DNA of 64,000 nucleotides from assembly GCA_963676655.2 (NCBI GenBank), contig CAXXKX010000003.1, positions 5,394,001-5,458,000 of the forward strand, read 5' to 3'. A program made the translations under genes and the position numbers. The notes below the pieces were generated by a model. It saw only the letters and a list, made by a program, of their open reading frames with translations, did no database searches and was not told the origin of the DNA. Shown here one piece after another: positions 1 to 9,302 of the stretch (the stretch's first letter is position 1; the number at the start of each line of letters is the position of its first letter). The DNA comes from G963676655 sp963676655. Lineage in GTDB: Bacteria; Verrucomicrobiota; Lentisphaeria; Victivallales; Victivallaceae.

Positions 1-1488
1 GAAGCCCGCAAGAAAGAGCACGACAGAGCGCCGGAGATTCTGGCTGAACAGGTCAAAGCACTGGCTGATGCCGGTGCGGATTTCATTATTTTTGAGACTA
101 TTCCCACTGTTCGCGATGTGGAATACGCGCTGAAAGCCATTGCCATGGTGCCGGGAATTCCGTATGTCATCAGTTTAATGGTGGATCGCAATATTGAAAG
201 CATGAACGGCGAGCCGATGTCCCATGCTCTGGCCCGTTGTGATGAGGTGGCATATCCTCCGACCGCGGTAGGCATGAACTGCTGTATCGGGGCAGAAGCT
301 ATGCTCGAGGCGCTTGAGAAAGCGCGCGAAGTATGCAAATACCCGATAATTGTTCAGCCCAATGCCGGGATGCCGAAACTGGTTAATGACCGGATGCTTT
401 ATATGTGCAGTCCGGAGTATATTACAACCTATGCCATGCGCTATGTTGATCTCGGAGCGCAAGGGGTCGGAGGATGCTGTGGAACCGGTCCCGAGCATAT
501 CGCCGATATTTCCGCCGCCATAAAACCAATGACCAAGGCCAGGACCGAGCGAAAAATTTCAATAAAATTGAAAGAGGAAGCGCCGTTAGTCGAGCCGGTG
601 GCCCAGGAGAGCAAATCCGCTTTTGCGGCCAAGCTTGCCAGAGGCCAATGGGTGGCAACGGTTGAAATCGTTCCGCCTCGCGGCTGGGATTTGACCCAGA
701 CTATTGAAAAGTCGCGGCAGTGCAGACTGGCCGGGTTCGATGCGGTGAATATTCCTGACGGCCCCCGGGCCAGTTCCCGCATATCCCCCATGATCACTGC
801 ATTGGAAATACAGCGTCAGGCCGGGATCGAAACCGTACTGCATTGTTGCTGCCGGGATCGAAACCTGATCGGGATGCAGGCCGATATTCTTGGTTGCGCC
901 GGTGCCGGAATCAATAATATTCTCTATATTACCGGCGATCCTCCGAAACTGGGAGATTATCCGTTTGCTTCGGCGGTATTTGATGTTGACTCAATTGGTA
1001 TTCTTGAACTGCAATACCGTCTGAATCGCGGGGTCGACCTGGGCGGAAAAGCGTTGAATGCGCCTACGGCTATTTTTGCCGGTTCAGGAGCTGATCCCAA
1101 CGCGGTCGATATGCAGCGGGAACTTGCCCGTACCCGGGCCAAGGTCGAGGCCGGTGCCGAATTCCTGATTACGCAGCCGGTTTTCGCGGTGGAGCCGCTG
1201 TTGGATTTTATGGAAAAGATCGCGGATTTGAAAGTCCCGGTGATTGCGGGTATCTGGCCGCTGGCCAGTTATCGTAATGCCGAATTTATGCGCAACGAAG
1301 TTCCGGGCGTAACCGTGCCGGATGAAATAATGGAACGCATGGCGAACGCGGAAAGCAAAGAGGATCAGCGAGCCGAGGGTATTGCAATTGCCCGTGAAGC
1401 GATTGCGAGAATTCGCAACGTGGTTCAGGGAATTCAGGTCAGTGCTCCGTTTGGTAATGTTCAAACCGCTATTGCCGTGATAAAATAA
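1..1488 (+). CDS. Bifunctional homocysteine S-methyltransferase / methylenetetrahydrofolate reductase (5' partial)
   Basis: The reading frame is open from the first base, so the N-terminus lies outside the window; 495 residues are visible. Residues 1 to about 170 are a homocysteine S-methyltransferase (BHMT/MetH-N type) barrel: the zinc-thiolate cysteines appear as GMNCC (C94/C95) and GGCCGT (C159/C160). From about residue 212 the chain is a MetF-type FAD-dependent 5,10-methylenetetrahydrofolate reductase, recognised by its start (ATVEIVPPRG) and the YITGDPPK-GDYP signature. In such fusions the two halves support methionine synthesis by coupling methyl-group supply and transfer in the cytoplasm. 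The stop TAA ends at 1488 and the next gene is convergent, so this is the end of its transcript. No frameshift is seen. Family assignment is confident; the natural methyl donor of the first domain cannot be read from sequence. Confidence 0.93.
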   Translation, partial: EARKKEHDRAPEILAEQVKALADAGADFIIFETIPTVRDVEYALKAIAMVPGIPYVISLMVDRNIESMNGEPMSHALARCDEVAYPPTAVGMNCCIGAEAMLEALEKAREVCKYPIIVQPNAGMPKLVNDRMLYMCSPEYITTYAMRYVDLGAQGVGGCCGTGPEHIADISAAIKPMTKARTERKISIKLKEEAPLVEPVAQESKSAFAAKLARGQWVATVEIVPPRGWDLTQTIEKSRQCRLAGFDAVNIPDGPRASSRISPMITALEIQRQAGIETVLHCCCRDRNLIGMQADILGCAGAGINNILYITGDPPKLGDYPFASAVFDVDSIGILELQYRLNRGVDLGGKALNAPTAIFAGSGADPNAVDMQRELARTRAKVEAGAEFLITQPVFAVEPLLDFMEKIADLKVPVIAGIWPLASYRNAEFMRNEVPGVTVPDEIMERMANAESKEDQRAEGIAIAREAIARIRNVVQGIQVSAPFGNVQTAIAVIK

Positions 1489-1545
1489 AGGCCAGGCAAT
1501 CTCAGCCTTACCTGTGTAGAGAAGTCAAATAGGCGTAATAGATGA

Positions 1546-1989
1546 TCAGTATTGATCCTGCCCCTGTTTGACTTCTTTGACTTCTTCTGCATCTTCCTTT
1601 TCGAGCATCTTTACCGGGGGAAGCCAGTGTGCCTGCCAAACAAAATCGGGAAACTCTTTGGAGAACATCAAACCGTAGTCGAATCCTAGAAACAGAACGT
1701 CGGCAACACCGGAGATGGCGCGACCGCCAGTCCAGAGTCCGCCTTGCCCGGCTCCGATAATAAGTCCGAGAACCGGAATGTTGCTGTTTTGATAAAGCAT
1801 GCAGCGGGGGACTTCCAGCCAACAGGTTACAAGATTGACGAATCCGCGTCCTATTCTGTAAAAATTATTTTCCTGCCGGTATTTTTCTATTTTCGCAGGG
1901 GTTATTATTCCAGATGTGTCCGGCTGGTCGGTTGCCGCCGCAATGAAAGTGATGCTTAAAACAACGAATGCGAGAAATAATTTTTTCAT
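1546..1989 (-). CDS. Putative exosortase system-associated protein, TIGR04073-like
   Basis: A 147-residue exported protein. Residues 1-19 form a typical signal peptide (MKK start, hydrophobic core, AAA before the mature part). The mature part carries the block GRGFVNLVTCWLEVPR followed by a Gly-rich hydrophobic stretch (LGLIIGAGQGGLWTGG) and a short acidic/basic tail rich in E, D and K. I recognise the (R/K)GxxNxxTxWLE(I/V)P block as that of TIGR04073, a small family of PVC genomes that encode exosortase/PEP-CTERM sorting. The biochemical role is unknown. It stands alone here, convergent with the methyltransferase gene and separated from the HAD gene by about 80 bases; no exosortase or PEP-CTERM protein lies in the window. 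The family match is from memory of the motif and needs a profile search. Confidence 0.6.
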   Translation of the reverse strand: MKKLFLAFVVLSITFIAAATDQPDTSGIITPAKIEKYRQENNFYRIGRGFVNLVTCWLEVPRCMLYQNSNIPVLGLIIGAGQGGLWTGGRAISGVADVLFLGFDYGLMFSKEFPDFVWQAHWLPPVKMLEKEDAEEVKEVKQGQDQY

Positions 1990-2067
1990 CTTACAAAACC
2001 TTTTAATGTTACAACTAAATATAAAGTAGGATTTAATATACTCAACAACTAATAAATATCCAAGTGC

Positions 2068-2649
2068 TTAAATGTTAATTTGAGAGAAAAATTCTTTTTT
2101 CATTGATTCGGTGTCTGTAAAAAGGATGCTGAACCAGCCGCGTTCCCGACCGGCCGCGATATTTTGCGGCATATCGTCAAGGTAACAGCACGGGATACCG
2201 TATTCATCCTCAAACGCCTGATACATTCCGGCATCCGGTTTTTTTGCTCCTGCTTCATAACTGAGAATTGATCCGGTGATTAAATGCGCGAAAGACAGTT
2301 TGCGGCAGATATCCCCGAAATGCAGTTCTGAAGTATCTGAGAAAAACACGAACTTAAATCCGGCATTGACCATTTCTCTGACGAACTCCTCCATTCCCTG
2401 CATATCGGACCCGATCATCAGATTCCAGCCGTGACAGATTTCATCATGAGACAGGCTTCCGGCGGTGATTCGGCTAATTTGCCCCAGCCAGTCTTCAAAG
2501 GAGATTTTTCCCAGTTCGAACTTGTCCACTGCTTCAAGAATTTCCGCTTTAAGCGTCGGATTGTCCGAGGCTCTGAAATAGTCAAAACATTTGTCGACGC
2601 AGCGATACAGCGAGACATCGCCAATATCCAGCGCGATAATTTTATTCAT
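2068..2649 (-). CDS. HAD-superfamily hydrolase (HAD-IA type)
   Basis: A 193-residue soluble protein of the haloacid dehalogenase superfamily. Motif I is IIALDIGDVSL near residues 4-14: the first nucleophilic Asp is present, while the usual second Asp is Gly, as in YihX-like sugar phosphatases. Motif II is FVFFSDTSE (Ser/Thr after the strand), and a late motif, KPDAGMYQAF, supplies the conserved Lys. The C-terminal CCYLDDMPQNIAAGRERGW carries the acidic motif IV and the usual GW-x-(S/A)-I-x-F ending. A helical cap sits between motifs I and II. The likely activity is a small-molecule (sugar) phosphatase; the substrate is unknown. It lies downstream of the hybrid kinase on the same strand, about 70 bases away, and may be co-transcribed with it. 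Confidence 0.85.
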   Translation of the reverse strand: MNKIIALDIGDVSLYRCVDKCFDYFRASDNPTLKAEILEAVDKFELGKISFEDWLGQISRITAGSLSHDEICHGWNLMIGSDMQGMEEFVREMVNAGFKFVFFSDTSELHFGDICRKLSFAHLITGSILSYEAGAKKPDAGMYQAFEDEYGIPCCYLDDMPQNIAAGRERGWFSILFTDTESMKKEFFSQINI

Positions 2650-2720
2650 AGATTATAATTCCCGAATTGATAAAAAAGGGTTCATACGCAATCAAAACGA
2701 TAGATGCAGTCAGCGATTTG

Positions 2721-5700
2721 TCAAGTATATTTGGCAATTATCTCAAGAAGTTCTGACTTTTTGTAAGGTTTGCCGATGAATGCGTCAAAGCCGGCTTCTT
2801 CATATAACGGTGTTTTATCTGACAATACATGTGCGGTTTGAACAATATATTTAATTTTGCTGTTGGGATACTTCTTTTTCAGCCAGTTCAAGCATTCAAA
2901 CCCGTCTGCATCCGGCAGCGCAATGTCAATCAGGGCGATTTCAGGGACAACTCCGCTTTCGCAGATTTTTTTCATTTGAGCAAATGATTCTGCGATATTA
3001 AAGATATAATCAGTTCCTTTGAAAATCTTACTCAAATATTTAACATTTACCGGATCATCTTCAATAATCAGAATATTGGTTCTGGTTGACGTATTCTCCT
3101 CTATTTCCGGGAAGGCGGCAGTGGTGCTTGATAAATCAGAGGGAATTGGCGTGACCGGAAAATTAATTAAGACCCTGGTTCCGTGATTAATTTGGCTGGA
3201 GATGTTGATTGTTCCGCCGATATTTTCAAGAATTCTGGAAACAATAGCCAATCCTAAACCAGCCCCCCCCTGTTGTCGTGTTGATGACTGATCGGCCTGA
3301 TAGAACGGATTCAATATTTTGTCAATTTTATCAGCAGGAATTCCGACTCCAGTGTCGGTGAATGATAAAATTAACATCGCATCCTTATATTCGGCTTCAA
3401 TTTCGATTGAACCATGTTCGGTAAATTTAATTGCATTGCCAATGATGTTGAACAGAATTTGTTTCAAACGCAGATTGTCTCCGATAATTTTGTCCGGCAG
3501 ATTTTTTCTGGTTAATATGAGTTCAATGTCTTTTTGATTTGCCTTGAATCTGAAAGAAGCGATTCCAGCCCTTAATGTTTCAGATGGAGAGAATTCTTCC
3601 GTCATGATATTGAATTGACCGGCTTCAATGCTTGATAGAAGCAGAACATCGTTTATAATTCCCAGCAAAGTTTCCCCGCATTGATTAATTGTGTCTAGGT
3701 ACTCTTTTAAATTTTCCGAGTTGGGAAGGAAGCCCAGCGGCAGTTCTTCGGACAATACCCCTGAAAAACCGATGATACCGTTTAAAGGAGTTCTGATTTC
3801 ATGTGACATTGTGGCCAGAAATTCACTTTTAGAACGGTTCGCATCTTTCGCTGTTTTTAAAGCATCCTGCAGGGTTTTTTCATCTTTTTTACGTTCAGTT
3901 ATATCTTCAGATACGCATAATATGCCATAAACATTATTTTCTGTATCTGAAAGCGGAATGGAAGACGATTCAATCCATAACGGCTGATTGTCTTTAACGG
4001 TTTGATAGACATTATTCAGACTGATTTGTTTACTTTGCAGAACCTGTTTGTCTTTTTGCATGATACTTTTGCCATATTTTACGCCCCAGAAAAAATCATT
4101 GTCGGTTTTTCCAGGAATGTCGTCAGTCGAATTAAGACCCGACATTTCCACAAATTTGTTATTGCCCCCTAAATAAATACCATCCATGTCTTTCCAGGAG
4201 ATTGCTAACGGAACTGAGTTTAAAATATACTGCAGGAAATTTCTCTGGTTTCGGACTTCTTCCTCCAAAAGTTTCTGCTTGGTAATATCGTAATTCAGTC
4301 CGGTCATTCGAAACGGAGATCCATCCTCATCTTTTTCTAATCTGGCAAAGCCTTTTATATGACGAACTTCCCCGTTTTGCCAGATTATCCTGAATTCTGA
4401 TTCGAAATTGTTTCCGGTCTCAAGCGAGTATTTGAGATCCTCTTCGGTTGCTTCAATATCGTCCGGATGGACGATTTTTCTCCATGATTCATATGTTTTT
4501 GTAAAGTCTTTAACTTTTACATCGAAAAGTCTAAACATGTTATCATCCCATAGAAGGGTGCTGTCCTGAGGATAGAATTCCCATACTCCTATTTTCGCAC
4601 AGTTGGCAGCCAATGAAAATTTTTCATTCAACCGGTGAACATCTTCAGTATTTTTAATTATCAGTTCTTCCATGCGTTTGCGCTCGGTTATGTCGCTGAA
4701 AAAGCCCATACACAAACCATTGTCAAGTGCAACCACCTCAAGATCAATTTCAATATAATATCCGTCCTTGTGACGAAGTTTGCGCTCTCCCCTGAAGTGT
4801 TTTGTCTTTCTAAGAACGGTGCCGATCATAGTGCATGATGACGGATCATCTGGTAGTTGATCAATGTCTAAAATACTCATACTCAACAACTCTTCACGAC
4901 TGTATCCAACCAGTTTACAGGCGGCTGTATTCGCATCGTGAATACTGGTGTCTTTGTCATTCACAAAGAAAATGGCAACAGGAGAATTATCAATATATGA
5001 ACGGTATTTTTTCTCATTTTCGAGCAGTTCATTTTCTATTTGTTTACGATGGGTTATGTCTGCTGCTACAGTCATCACCATCCTTCTTCCATCAGGTGTT
5101 TTGCCGAGAGGAGCAGCCGTATATTCCCAAACGAGTTTTTCCCCGTTTTTTGCCGTTATGACGTATTCCCCCCGGTATGACTGTTCTTTCAAGTCGTAAG
5201 CAGCTCTGTTTACTCTGGTGATTGTTTCCTGGTCGTCAACATGAGCCTTTCTAATCCAGTCCTTGACGGTTGGAACATCCTCTAAGGAATAGCCTGAGAT
5301 TTCCTGCCATGCGCGATTTATAAAGATAGACTCTCCGTCTTCCGCATGGATTGAAACCGGAAAAGGAATCATTACTATTATAGAGGTAAGTTCTTCGGTA
5401 TTTGAGAGAATTCTCTCTTTGGTCGCTTTATGCTCCTGTAAAAGTTTGTTTTGCTGATAATTTTTGTATTTAGCTTCTGACAGTTGATTCACCAACGAAA
5501 AAAGAAGATTTGCGATTGCGGAAAATTGACTTTCAGACATAACTGGAACTTTGTTAAATGCCACGACTAAATCATTTTCATTTACCCCTATCTCATTGGC
5601 CAATTGGCGTATTTTATCTTCGGATTGTTTTCCGTTTCTTATTTGACCGATAAGCCAGTTAGCAACATGCTTATTACCAATAGATATACTGACTGCAGCA

Positions 5701-6086
5701 TCCCATAATCCTCCGCCTTGACATGTCTTTATTGTAGGGCCGTCCGGATTATATTCTCCTAAAATGGCGTCTGATTGATTACACTTGCATTTCCCTTTCT
5801 CAGTTTCGCGGATTAATAAACAAAATTCACAAAAATTACTGGGAGCGGTAATCGGAATTCCTGCAGGTGTTGTTATCATTGACGCGACTCCGGTCGCAGT
5901 AGAAAACTGATCCTGTATAAGTTGCAATTCTTCGACGTCAAAGATGGTCTCAAATGACAGTGCTTCAATATCTTCGGTAATTGCATTTGAGCTATACCAT
6001 TTCTCGAATCGACGATGTTTTTGGGCCTCAAGTTCAAGTTCTTGAACTCGTTGCTCAAGCTCTTCATATGAGAGTTTCTTTGGCAT
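2721..6086 (-). CDS. PocR-domain, multi-PAS hybrid sensor histidine kinase with receiver domain
   Basis: About 1,121 residues without clear transmembrane segments, so probably cytoplasmic. Domain order: short coiled coil (6-25); PocR-type ligand-binding domain (about 48-205) with several Cys (FCEFC, KCKC, KTCQGG); four PAS domains (about 225-350, 360-470, 488-605, 615-735), most closed by a DIT-x-RK-type end; HisKA with SHEIRTPLNG (His 762); HATPase_c with N-box NIIGNAIKF, G1 DTGVGIP and G2 GAGLGLAI; C-terminal receiver with acidic pair EDD, phosphoacceptor Asp 1054 (LIDIALPDADG) and Lys 1106 (GKPY). It would autophosphorylate and pass phosphate to its own receiver. No output domain is fused and no response regulator is adjacent. 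I chose the ATG at 6086 because an AGGA lies 7 bases upstream; the ATG at 6092 would leave only 1 base of spacing. Confidence 0.93.
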   Translation of the reverse strand: MPKKLSYEELEQRVQELELEAQKHRRFEKWYSSNAITEDIEALSFETIFDVEELQLIQDQFSTATGVASMITTPAGIPITAPSNFCEFCLLIRETEKGKCKCNQSDAILGEYNPDGPTIKTCQGGGLWDAAVSISIGNKHVANWLIGQIRNGKQSEDKIRQLANEIGVNENDLVVAFNKVPVMSESQFSAIANLLFSLVNQLSEAKYKNYQQNKLLQEHKATKERILSNTEELTSIIVMIPFPVSIHAEDGESIFINRAWQEISGYSLEDVPTVKDWIRKAHVDDQETITRVNRAAYDLKEQSYRGEYVITAKNGEKLVWEYTAAPLGKTPDGRRMVMTVAADITHRKQIENELLENEKKYRSYIDNSPVAIFFVNDKDTSIHDANTAACKLVGYSREELLSMSILDIDQLPDDPSSCTMIGTVLRKTKHFRGERKLRHKDGYYIEIDLEVVALDNGLCMGFFSDITERKRMEELIIKNTEDVHRLNEKFSLAANCAKIGVWEFYPQDSTLLWDDNMFRLFDVKVKDFTKTYESWRKIVHPDDIEATEEDLKYSLETGNNFESEFRIIWQNGEVRHIKGFARLEKDEDGSPFRMTGLNYDITKQKLLEEEVRNQRNFLQYILNSVPLAISWKDMDGIYLGGNNKFVEMSGLNSTDDIPGKTDNDFFWGVKYGKSIMQKDKQVLQSKQISLNNVYQTVKDNQPLWIESSSIPLSDTENNVYGILCVSEDITERKKDEKTLQDALKTAKDANRSKSEFLATMSHEIRTPLNGIIGFSGVLSEELPLGFLPNSENLKEYLDTINQCGETLLGIINDVLLLSSIEAGQFNIMTEEFSPSETLRAGIASFRFKANQKDIELILTRKNLPDKIIGDNLRLKQILFNIIGNAIKFTEHGSIEIEAEYKDAMLILSFTDTGVGIPADKIDKILNPFYQADQSSTRQQGGAGLGLAIVSRILENIGGTINISSQINHGTRVLINFPVTPIPSDLSSTTAAFPEIEENTSTRTNILIIEDDPVNVKYLSKIFKGTDYIFNIAESFAQMKKICESGVVPEIALIDIALPDADGFECLNWLKKKYPNSKIKYIVQTAHVLSDKTPLYEEAGFDAFIGKPYKKSELLEIIAKYT

Positions 6087-6184
6087 ATTCATGTCCTGGA
6101 TTCAATCCTCGTTGCATAGAATATACTGGCAGCCGTTTACTATTTCAAGTTACTAGTGAATGCCAAATGAGATAATAAACAGAT

Positions 6185-7720
6185 CTACCACTGCAACCGA
6201 TCAAGTTGTCGATAGTTTACCGCTTCCAACAGGTGTTCCTGTCTAACATTTTCGCTTCCTGCCAGATCGGCAATGGTTCTGGCTACTTTTAAAATGCGAT
6301 CATAAGCGCGAGGACTCAATTTGAACCGGTTGATCGCCTGTCTGAGTAGACCTTCGCCGCCGGCATCCAGTTTGCAATATTTTTGGATATCTTTACTGTG
6401 CATATCTGCGTTACAATAAATCTTAAGCATTTTATAGCGTTCCAGTTGAATTCCCCGTGCGGCGATTACTCGTTCCCGCACTATCAAACTGGATTCACCG
6501 TTCGGTGCGTTTGATAATTCATCTTCACTGAGTCTTAGTACCTCAACTTGCATATCAATGCGATCCAGTAAGGGACCGGATATTTTGCCGCGATATCGCC
6601 GTATTTCATCAGGACGACAGCGACAGCCGAGTTTTGCGTCATTCATCCCGCATGGACATGGGTTCATGGCCGCAATCAACATAAAATTAGCGGGAAAGGA
6701 ACAGCTGCCTGAGGCCCGGACAATATTTACTCTGCCGCTTTCCATTGGTTGCCTGAGAACTTCGAGGACATTTCTTTTAAATTCCGGTAATTCATCCAGG
6801 AACAATACGCCGTTATGTGACAAGCTGATTTCACCTGGGGTAGGATTGGTTCCGCCGCCAATCAAGCCCGCGTCGCTGACTGTATGATGCGGATCCCGGA
6901 AGGGACGCTGATTCAATAACGGTTCTCCGGTTGCCAGTAAGCCGAGAACGCTGTGAATTCGACTGACTTCAAGAGTTTCCTGCAAGGTCATTGGAGGAAG
7001 AATGCCGGGAACCCGTTTTGAAAGCATACTTTTCCCGGTGCCTGGAGGCCCGACCAGTAGTAAGTTATGATTACCGGCCGCGGCAATTTCGAGCGCCCTT
7101 TTTGCTGCGGCCTGTCCTTTTACATCCGCCATATCTTCTCGCAGTTCATTAGGCATTTCAAAATGATGGAGTGATGCTTTATGTGGGGGCAAATCTCCTT
7201 GCTCAAACAACTTGATGGCGTCGCGCAGATGATTTATCGCATACACGGAGATATTTTCTCCTGCTGCTAAAGCGGCTTCTTCCGCATTTAAAGCTGGTAC
7301 CAGTAATGAATCAATATCTTTTTTATCTCTAAGGCATAATGCAGCAGGCAAAGCCCCTTTTATTGGTCTGACAGAGCCATCCAGTGCCAACTCCCCAAGA
7401 ACTGCAGCTTTCCTCAATGGTTGAGCAGTTAACTGATTTGAGGCTGCGAGGATACCCAGGGCAATTGCAAGGTCAAAAGAAGCTCCTTCTTTTTTCAGGT
7501 CTGCCGGCGCGAGATTAACCAGGGTTAGTCCTTGAGGAGGCAAGTAGCCGCAACATGACATTGCGGAATGGATGCGATCTCTACTTTCTCTGACTGCAGC
7601 GTCAGGGAGGCCGACGATTGAAACAATATTATCTCGTCCGTTTCCGGTTGCATTAACTTCGACCTCTACAGGAAAGGCGTCAATACCAATGATGGCGGCA
7701 GCGGTTGTTTTAGCCAGCAT
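6185..7720 (-). CDS. YifB/ComM family Mg-chelatase-like AAA+ ATPase
   Basis: A 511-residue protein of normal family length. The N-terminal 180 residues form the ChlI-like Lon-protease-fold domain typical of YifB/ComM (starts LAKTTAAAIIGIDAFPVEVE, contains PADLKKEGASFDLAIALGIL). The AAA+ module has Walker A GPPGTGKS (224-231), Walker B VLFLDELPEF and the CPCG...CRC Cys cluster characteristic of the family, followed by the Mg_chelatase C-terminal helical domain. In naturally transformable bacteria ComM is a hexameric helicase that extends recombination branches; the family is broadly conserved and its role in this organism is inferred. It sits between the hybrid kinase and the RAYT gene with its own upstream region. 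Confidence 0.93.
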   Translation of the reverse strand: MLAKTTAAAIIGIDAFPVEVEVNATGNGRDNIVSIVGLPDAAVRESRDRIHSAMSCCGYLPPQGLTLVNLAPADLKKEGASFDLAIALGILAASNQLTAQPLRKAAVLGELALDGSVRPIKGALPAALCLRDKKDIDSLLVPALNAEEAALAAGENISVYAINHLRDAIKLFEQGDLPPHKASLHHFEMPNELREDMADVKGQAAAKRALEIAAAGNHNLLLVGPPGTGKSMLSKRVPGILPPMTLQETLEVSRIHSVLGLLATGEPLLNQRPFRDPHHTVSDAGLIGGGTNPTPGEISLSHNGVLFLDELPEFKRNVLEVLRQPMESGRVNIVRASGSCSFPANFMLIAAMNPCPCGMNDAKLGCRCRPDEIRRYRGKISGPLLDRIDMQVEVLRLSEDELSNAPNGESSLIVRERVIAARGIQLERYKMLKIYCNADMHSKDIQKYCKLDAGGEGLLRQAINRFKLSPRAYDRILKVARTIADLAGSENVRQEHLLEAVNYRQLDRLQW

Positions 7721-7923
7721 GTTTGTCCTTGAATTGATATTTATTTTGACATTAAAATCGTCATATTTTTACTAATATAGCTCCGATAACATATATTGTC
7801 CAATTCAAAACGTTTTTTGATTTATAGTCATTTAGCTATATCTTTTTTTATGAGTTATTCGATTTATAAGTAATTTGTTTACAATTGAATATATATTTTA
7901 ATTAAATCACATAATACTTTAAT

Positions 7924-7952
7924 TTGACAAACCCGTTTTCAACCATTATATT
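7924..7952 (+). promoter_or_regulatory. Predicted sigma70 promoter of RAYT copy 1
   Basis: TTGACA (7924-7929), 17-base spacer, TATATT (7947-7952). The same arrangement with nearly the same spacer lies upstream of the second RAYT gene, so the promoter is part of the duplicated unit. It is 35 bases before the chosen ATG. Confidence 0.7.
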
Positions 7953-7986
7953 AACTATAAACTCGTCAACCAATGAAGGAAAAATC

Positions 7987-8970
7987 ATGTCAGGACGCGG
8001 AACACGCATGAAAGTTAAGGGCGAAGGCTGCTATTATCATCTGATGAATCGGACCTCAGGCTGTAGAGGTGAAAAACCATTTAATCGAGTCGACATGGAA
8101 TACGGTTTTCGGCTGCTGCAGAATCTTTGCGAATATTTCTTGATTGAGGTGATCTCCGTCGCCTGGATGGGGAACCATTTTCACGTGGTTGTTTACGCTC
8201 CCGGACCGGACGAACTGCCGTCGATTGAAGACATTTCCAGACGACACAACAACTACTACAGCAGCATGTTAGACAAGTATACTTATGCGCCTAAACAAAT
8301 GCCAAAAATCAACCCGGCCAATCCTGAAATATGTCGCAAAGTCGGCCTGAAAATGATTGATATCAGCTACTTTATGCGCGCCTTCCAACAACGTTTCACC
8401 GTCGTCTACAACCAATGCCGCGACCGTATTGGCAAACTCTGGGCCAATAAATTCAAAAGCGTCATCCTCGACAGTCGCAATTCCTTGGAAGCGTGCGTTT
8501 TATACGTCGAATTAAACCCCGTCCGCGCCGGACTCACAACTGATCCAGCCGACTACCATTTTACCACCTGGGGCCGCTACAGCGGCACCGGTAAACACCT
8601 TTTTCATGCCAATTTCGTCAAACATCTCAAACAAAACATCTGGCATCGCGACACCTTAAAATGGACCGACAACGATCTATTCAGCTATTTTCGAAGCGAA
8701 CTAGCGCGCATAGTAGCCGCGGAGAGCGGAGCCTCGAGGAAAGAGATATTTGAGGTGCAAGAACAAGCCAAACGCAAAGAATCGATGCCGGTACGCTTCC
8801 TGCGACGCACCCGCCACTTCAGCGACGGAGCGATTCTCGGTTCAAAATTATTCATCCGTGAAATGGGAGCGAAATTTGACAATTCCGACCGAGTGAACAA
8901 AAAACAACTAAGCCGCGGCCTCGGCCCCGCCGGAACAATCATCTACTGCTTCAGAAAATTACAAAGCTGA
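7987..8970 (+). CDS. REP-associated tyrosine transposase (RAYT, IS200-like Y1 transposase), copy 1
   Basis: A 327-residue protein of the Y1_Tnp/IS200-like superfamily. It begins GRGTRMKVKGEGCYYHLMNRT, as RAYT-type transposases do. The HUH metal motif is GNHFHVVVYAP and a downstream helix holds the probable nucleophilic Tyr near ISYFMRAFQQRFTVVYN. Such enzymes nick and join single-stranded DNA, usually at REP-like hairpins. It begins at the ATG at 7987 because AAGGA lies just upstream and because copy 2 (37102-38085) then has exactly the same length. The two proteins differ at about 30 positions by eye, roughly 91% identical. There are no flanking IS ends, target duplications or a TnpB partner, so it looks like a domesticated genomic RAYT. 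Confidence 0.88.
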   Translation: MSGRGTRMKVKGEGCYYHLMNRTSGCRGEKPFNRVDMEYGFRLLQNLCEYFLIEVISVAWMGNHFHVVVYAPGPDELPSIEDISRRHNNYYSSMLDKYTYAPKQMPKINPANPEICRKVGLKMIDISYFMRAFQQRFTVVYNQCRDRIGKLWANKFKSVILDSRNSLEACVLYVELNPVRAGLTTDPADYHFTTWGRYSGTGKHLFHANFVKHLKQNIWHRDTLKWTDNDLFSYFRSELARIVAAESGASRKEIFEVQEQAKRKESMPVRFLRRTRHFSDGAILGSKLFIREMGAKFDNSDRVNKKQLSRGLGPAGTIIYCFRKLQS

Positions 8971-8991
8971 TTGCAGATTATTTTTGAGAAG

Positions 8992-9231
8992 CTAAAAGAC
9001 AAATTTGATAAAAACGTAAATAATGCCAATAATAACAACGATTGCAAAAATAATCTTATATAGCATTTTGCGTTTTTGGCGCTTGCTTTCTCTAAGTTGC
9101 TGAGTGCTGCGGTTGACATTGATTTGCCCCAAAAGGGTACGCATGCCGGAGACTGTTTCCCGTACGGATTGTCTTATTCTGGCAAGCGGTCTGGAGGTGT
9201 GAGATGATTTTCTTGTCTCGTTATTATCCAT
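8992..9231 (-). CDS. Small tail-anchored membrane protein, unknown function
   Basis: A 79-residue protein that I do not recognise as a family. The N-terminal 55 residues are hydrophilic and basic (many R, K, Q, S); residues from about 56 (KIIFAIVVIIGIIYVFIKFVF) form one hydrophobic helix running to the C-terminus, the layout of a tail-anchored protein. The ATG at 9231 is chosen; a longer frame reaches into ispF, but its extra 44 residues look like translated intergenic DNA. No strong Shine-Dalgarno precedes the ATG. It follows ispF on the same strand by about 70 bases and could be co-transcribed, and it is convergent with the RAYT gene. Confidence 0.5.
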   Translation of the reverse strand: MDNNETRKSSHTSRPLARIRQSVRETVSGMRTLLGQINVNRSTQQLRESKRQKRKMLYKIIFAIVVIIGIIYVFIKFVF

Positions 9232-9302
9232 ATCTAATTTATAAAACGTCTTGTTTTTATAATATACATTTGTTTTAGATAGATAGCCGGTAAATATAAT
9301 AG

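Noticed and set aside
1084..1464. Long antisense frame within the MetF domain
   Set aside because: Shadow of the strongly coding plus strand; no ribosome site or family match. The same applies to antisense frames over other large genes.
6185..7720. YifB/ComM as a marker of a competence island
   Set aside because: It is a widely conserved single gene and no other competence gene is adjacent.
7987..8970. Complete IS200/IS605 element around the RAYT genes
   Set aside because: No left/right end hairpins, TnpB or target duplication are visible by eye, so only the gene and promoter are reported.
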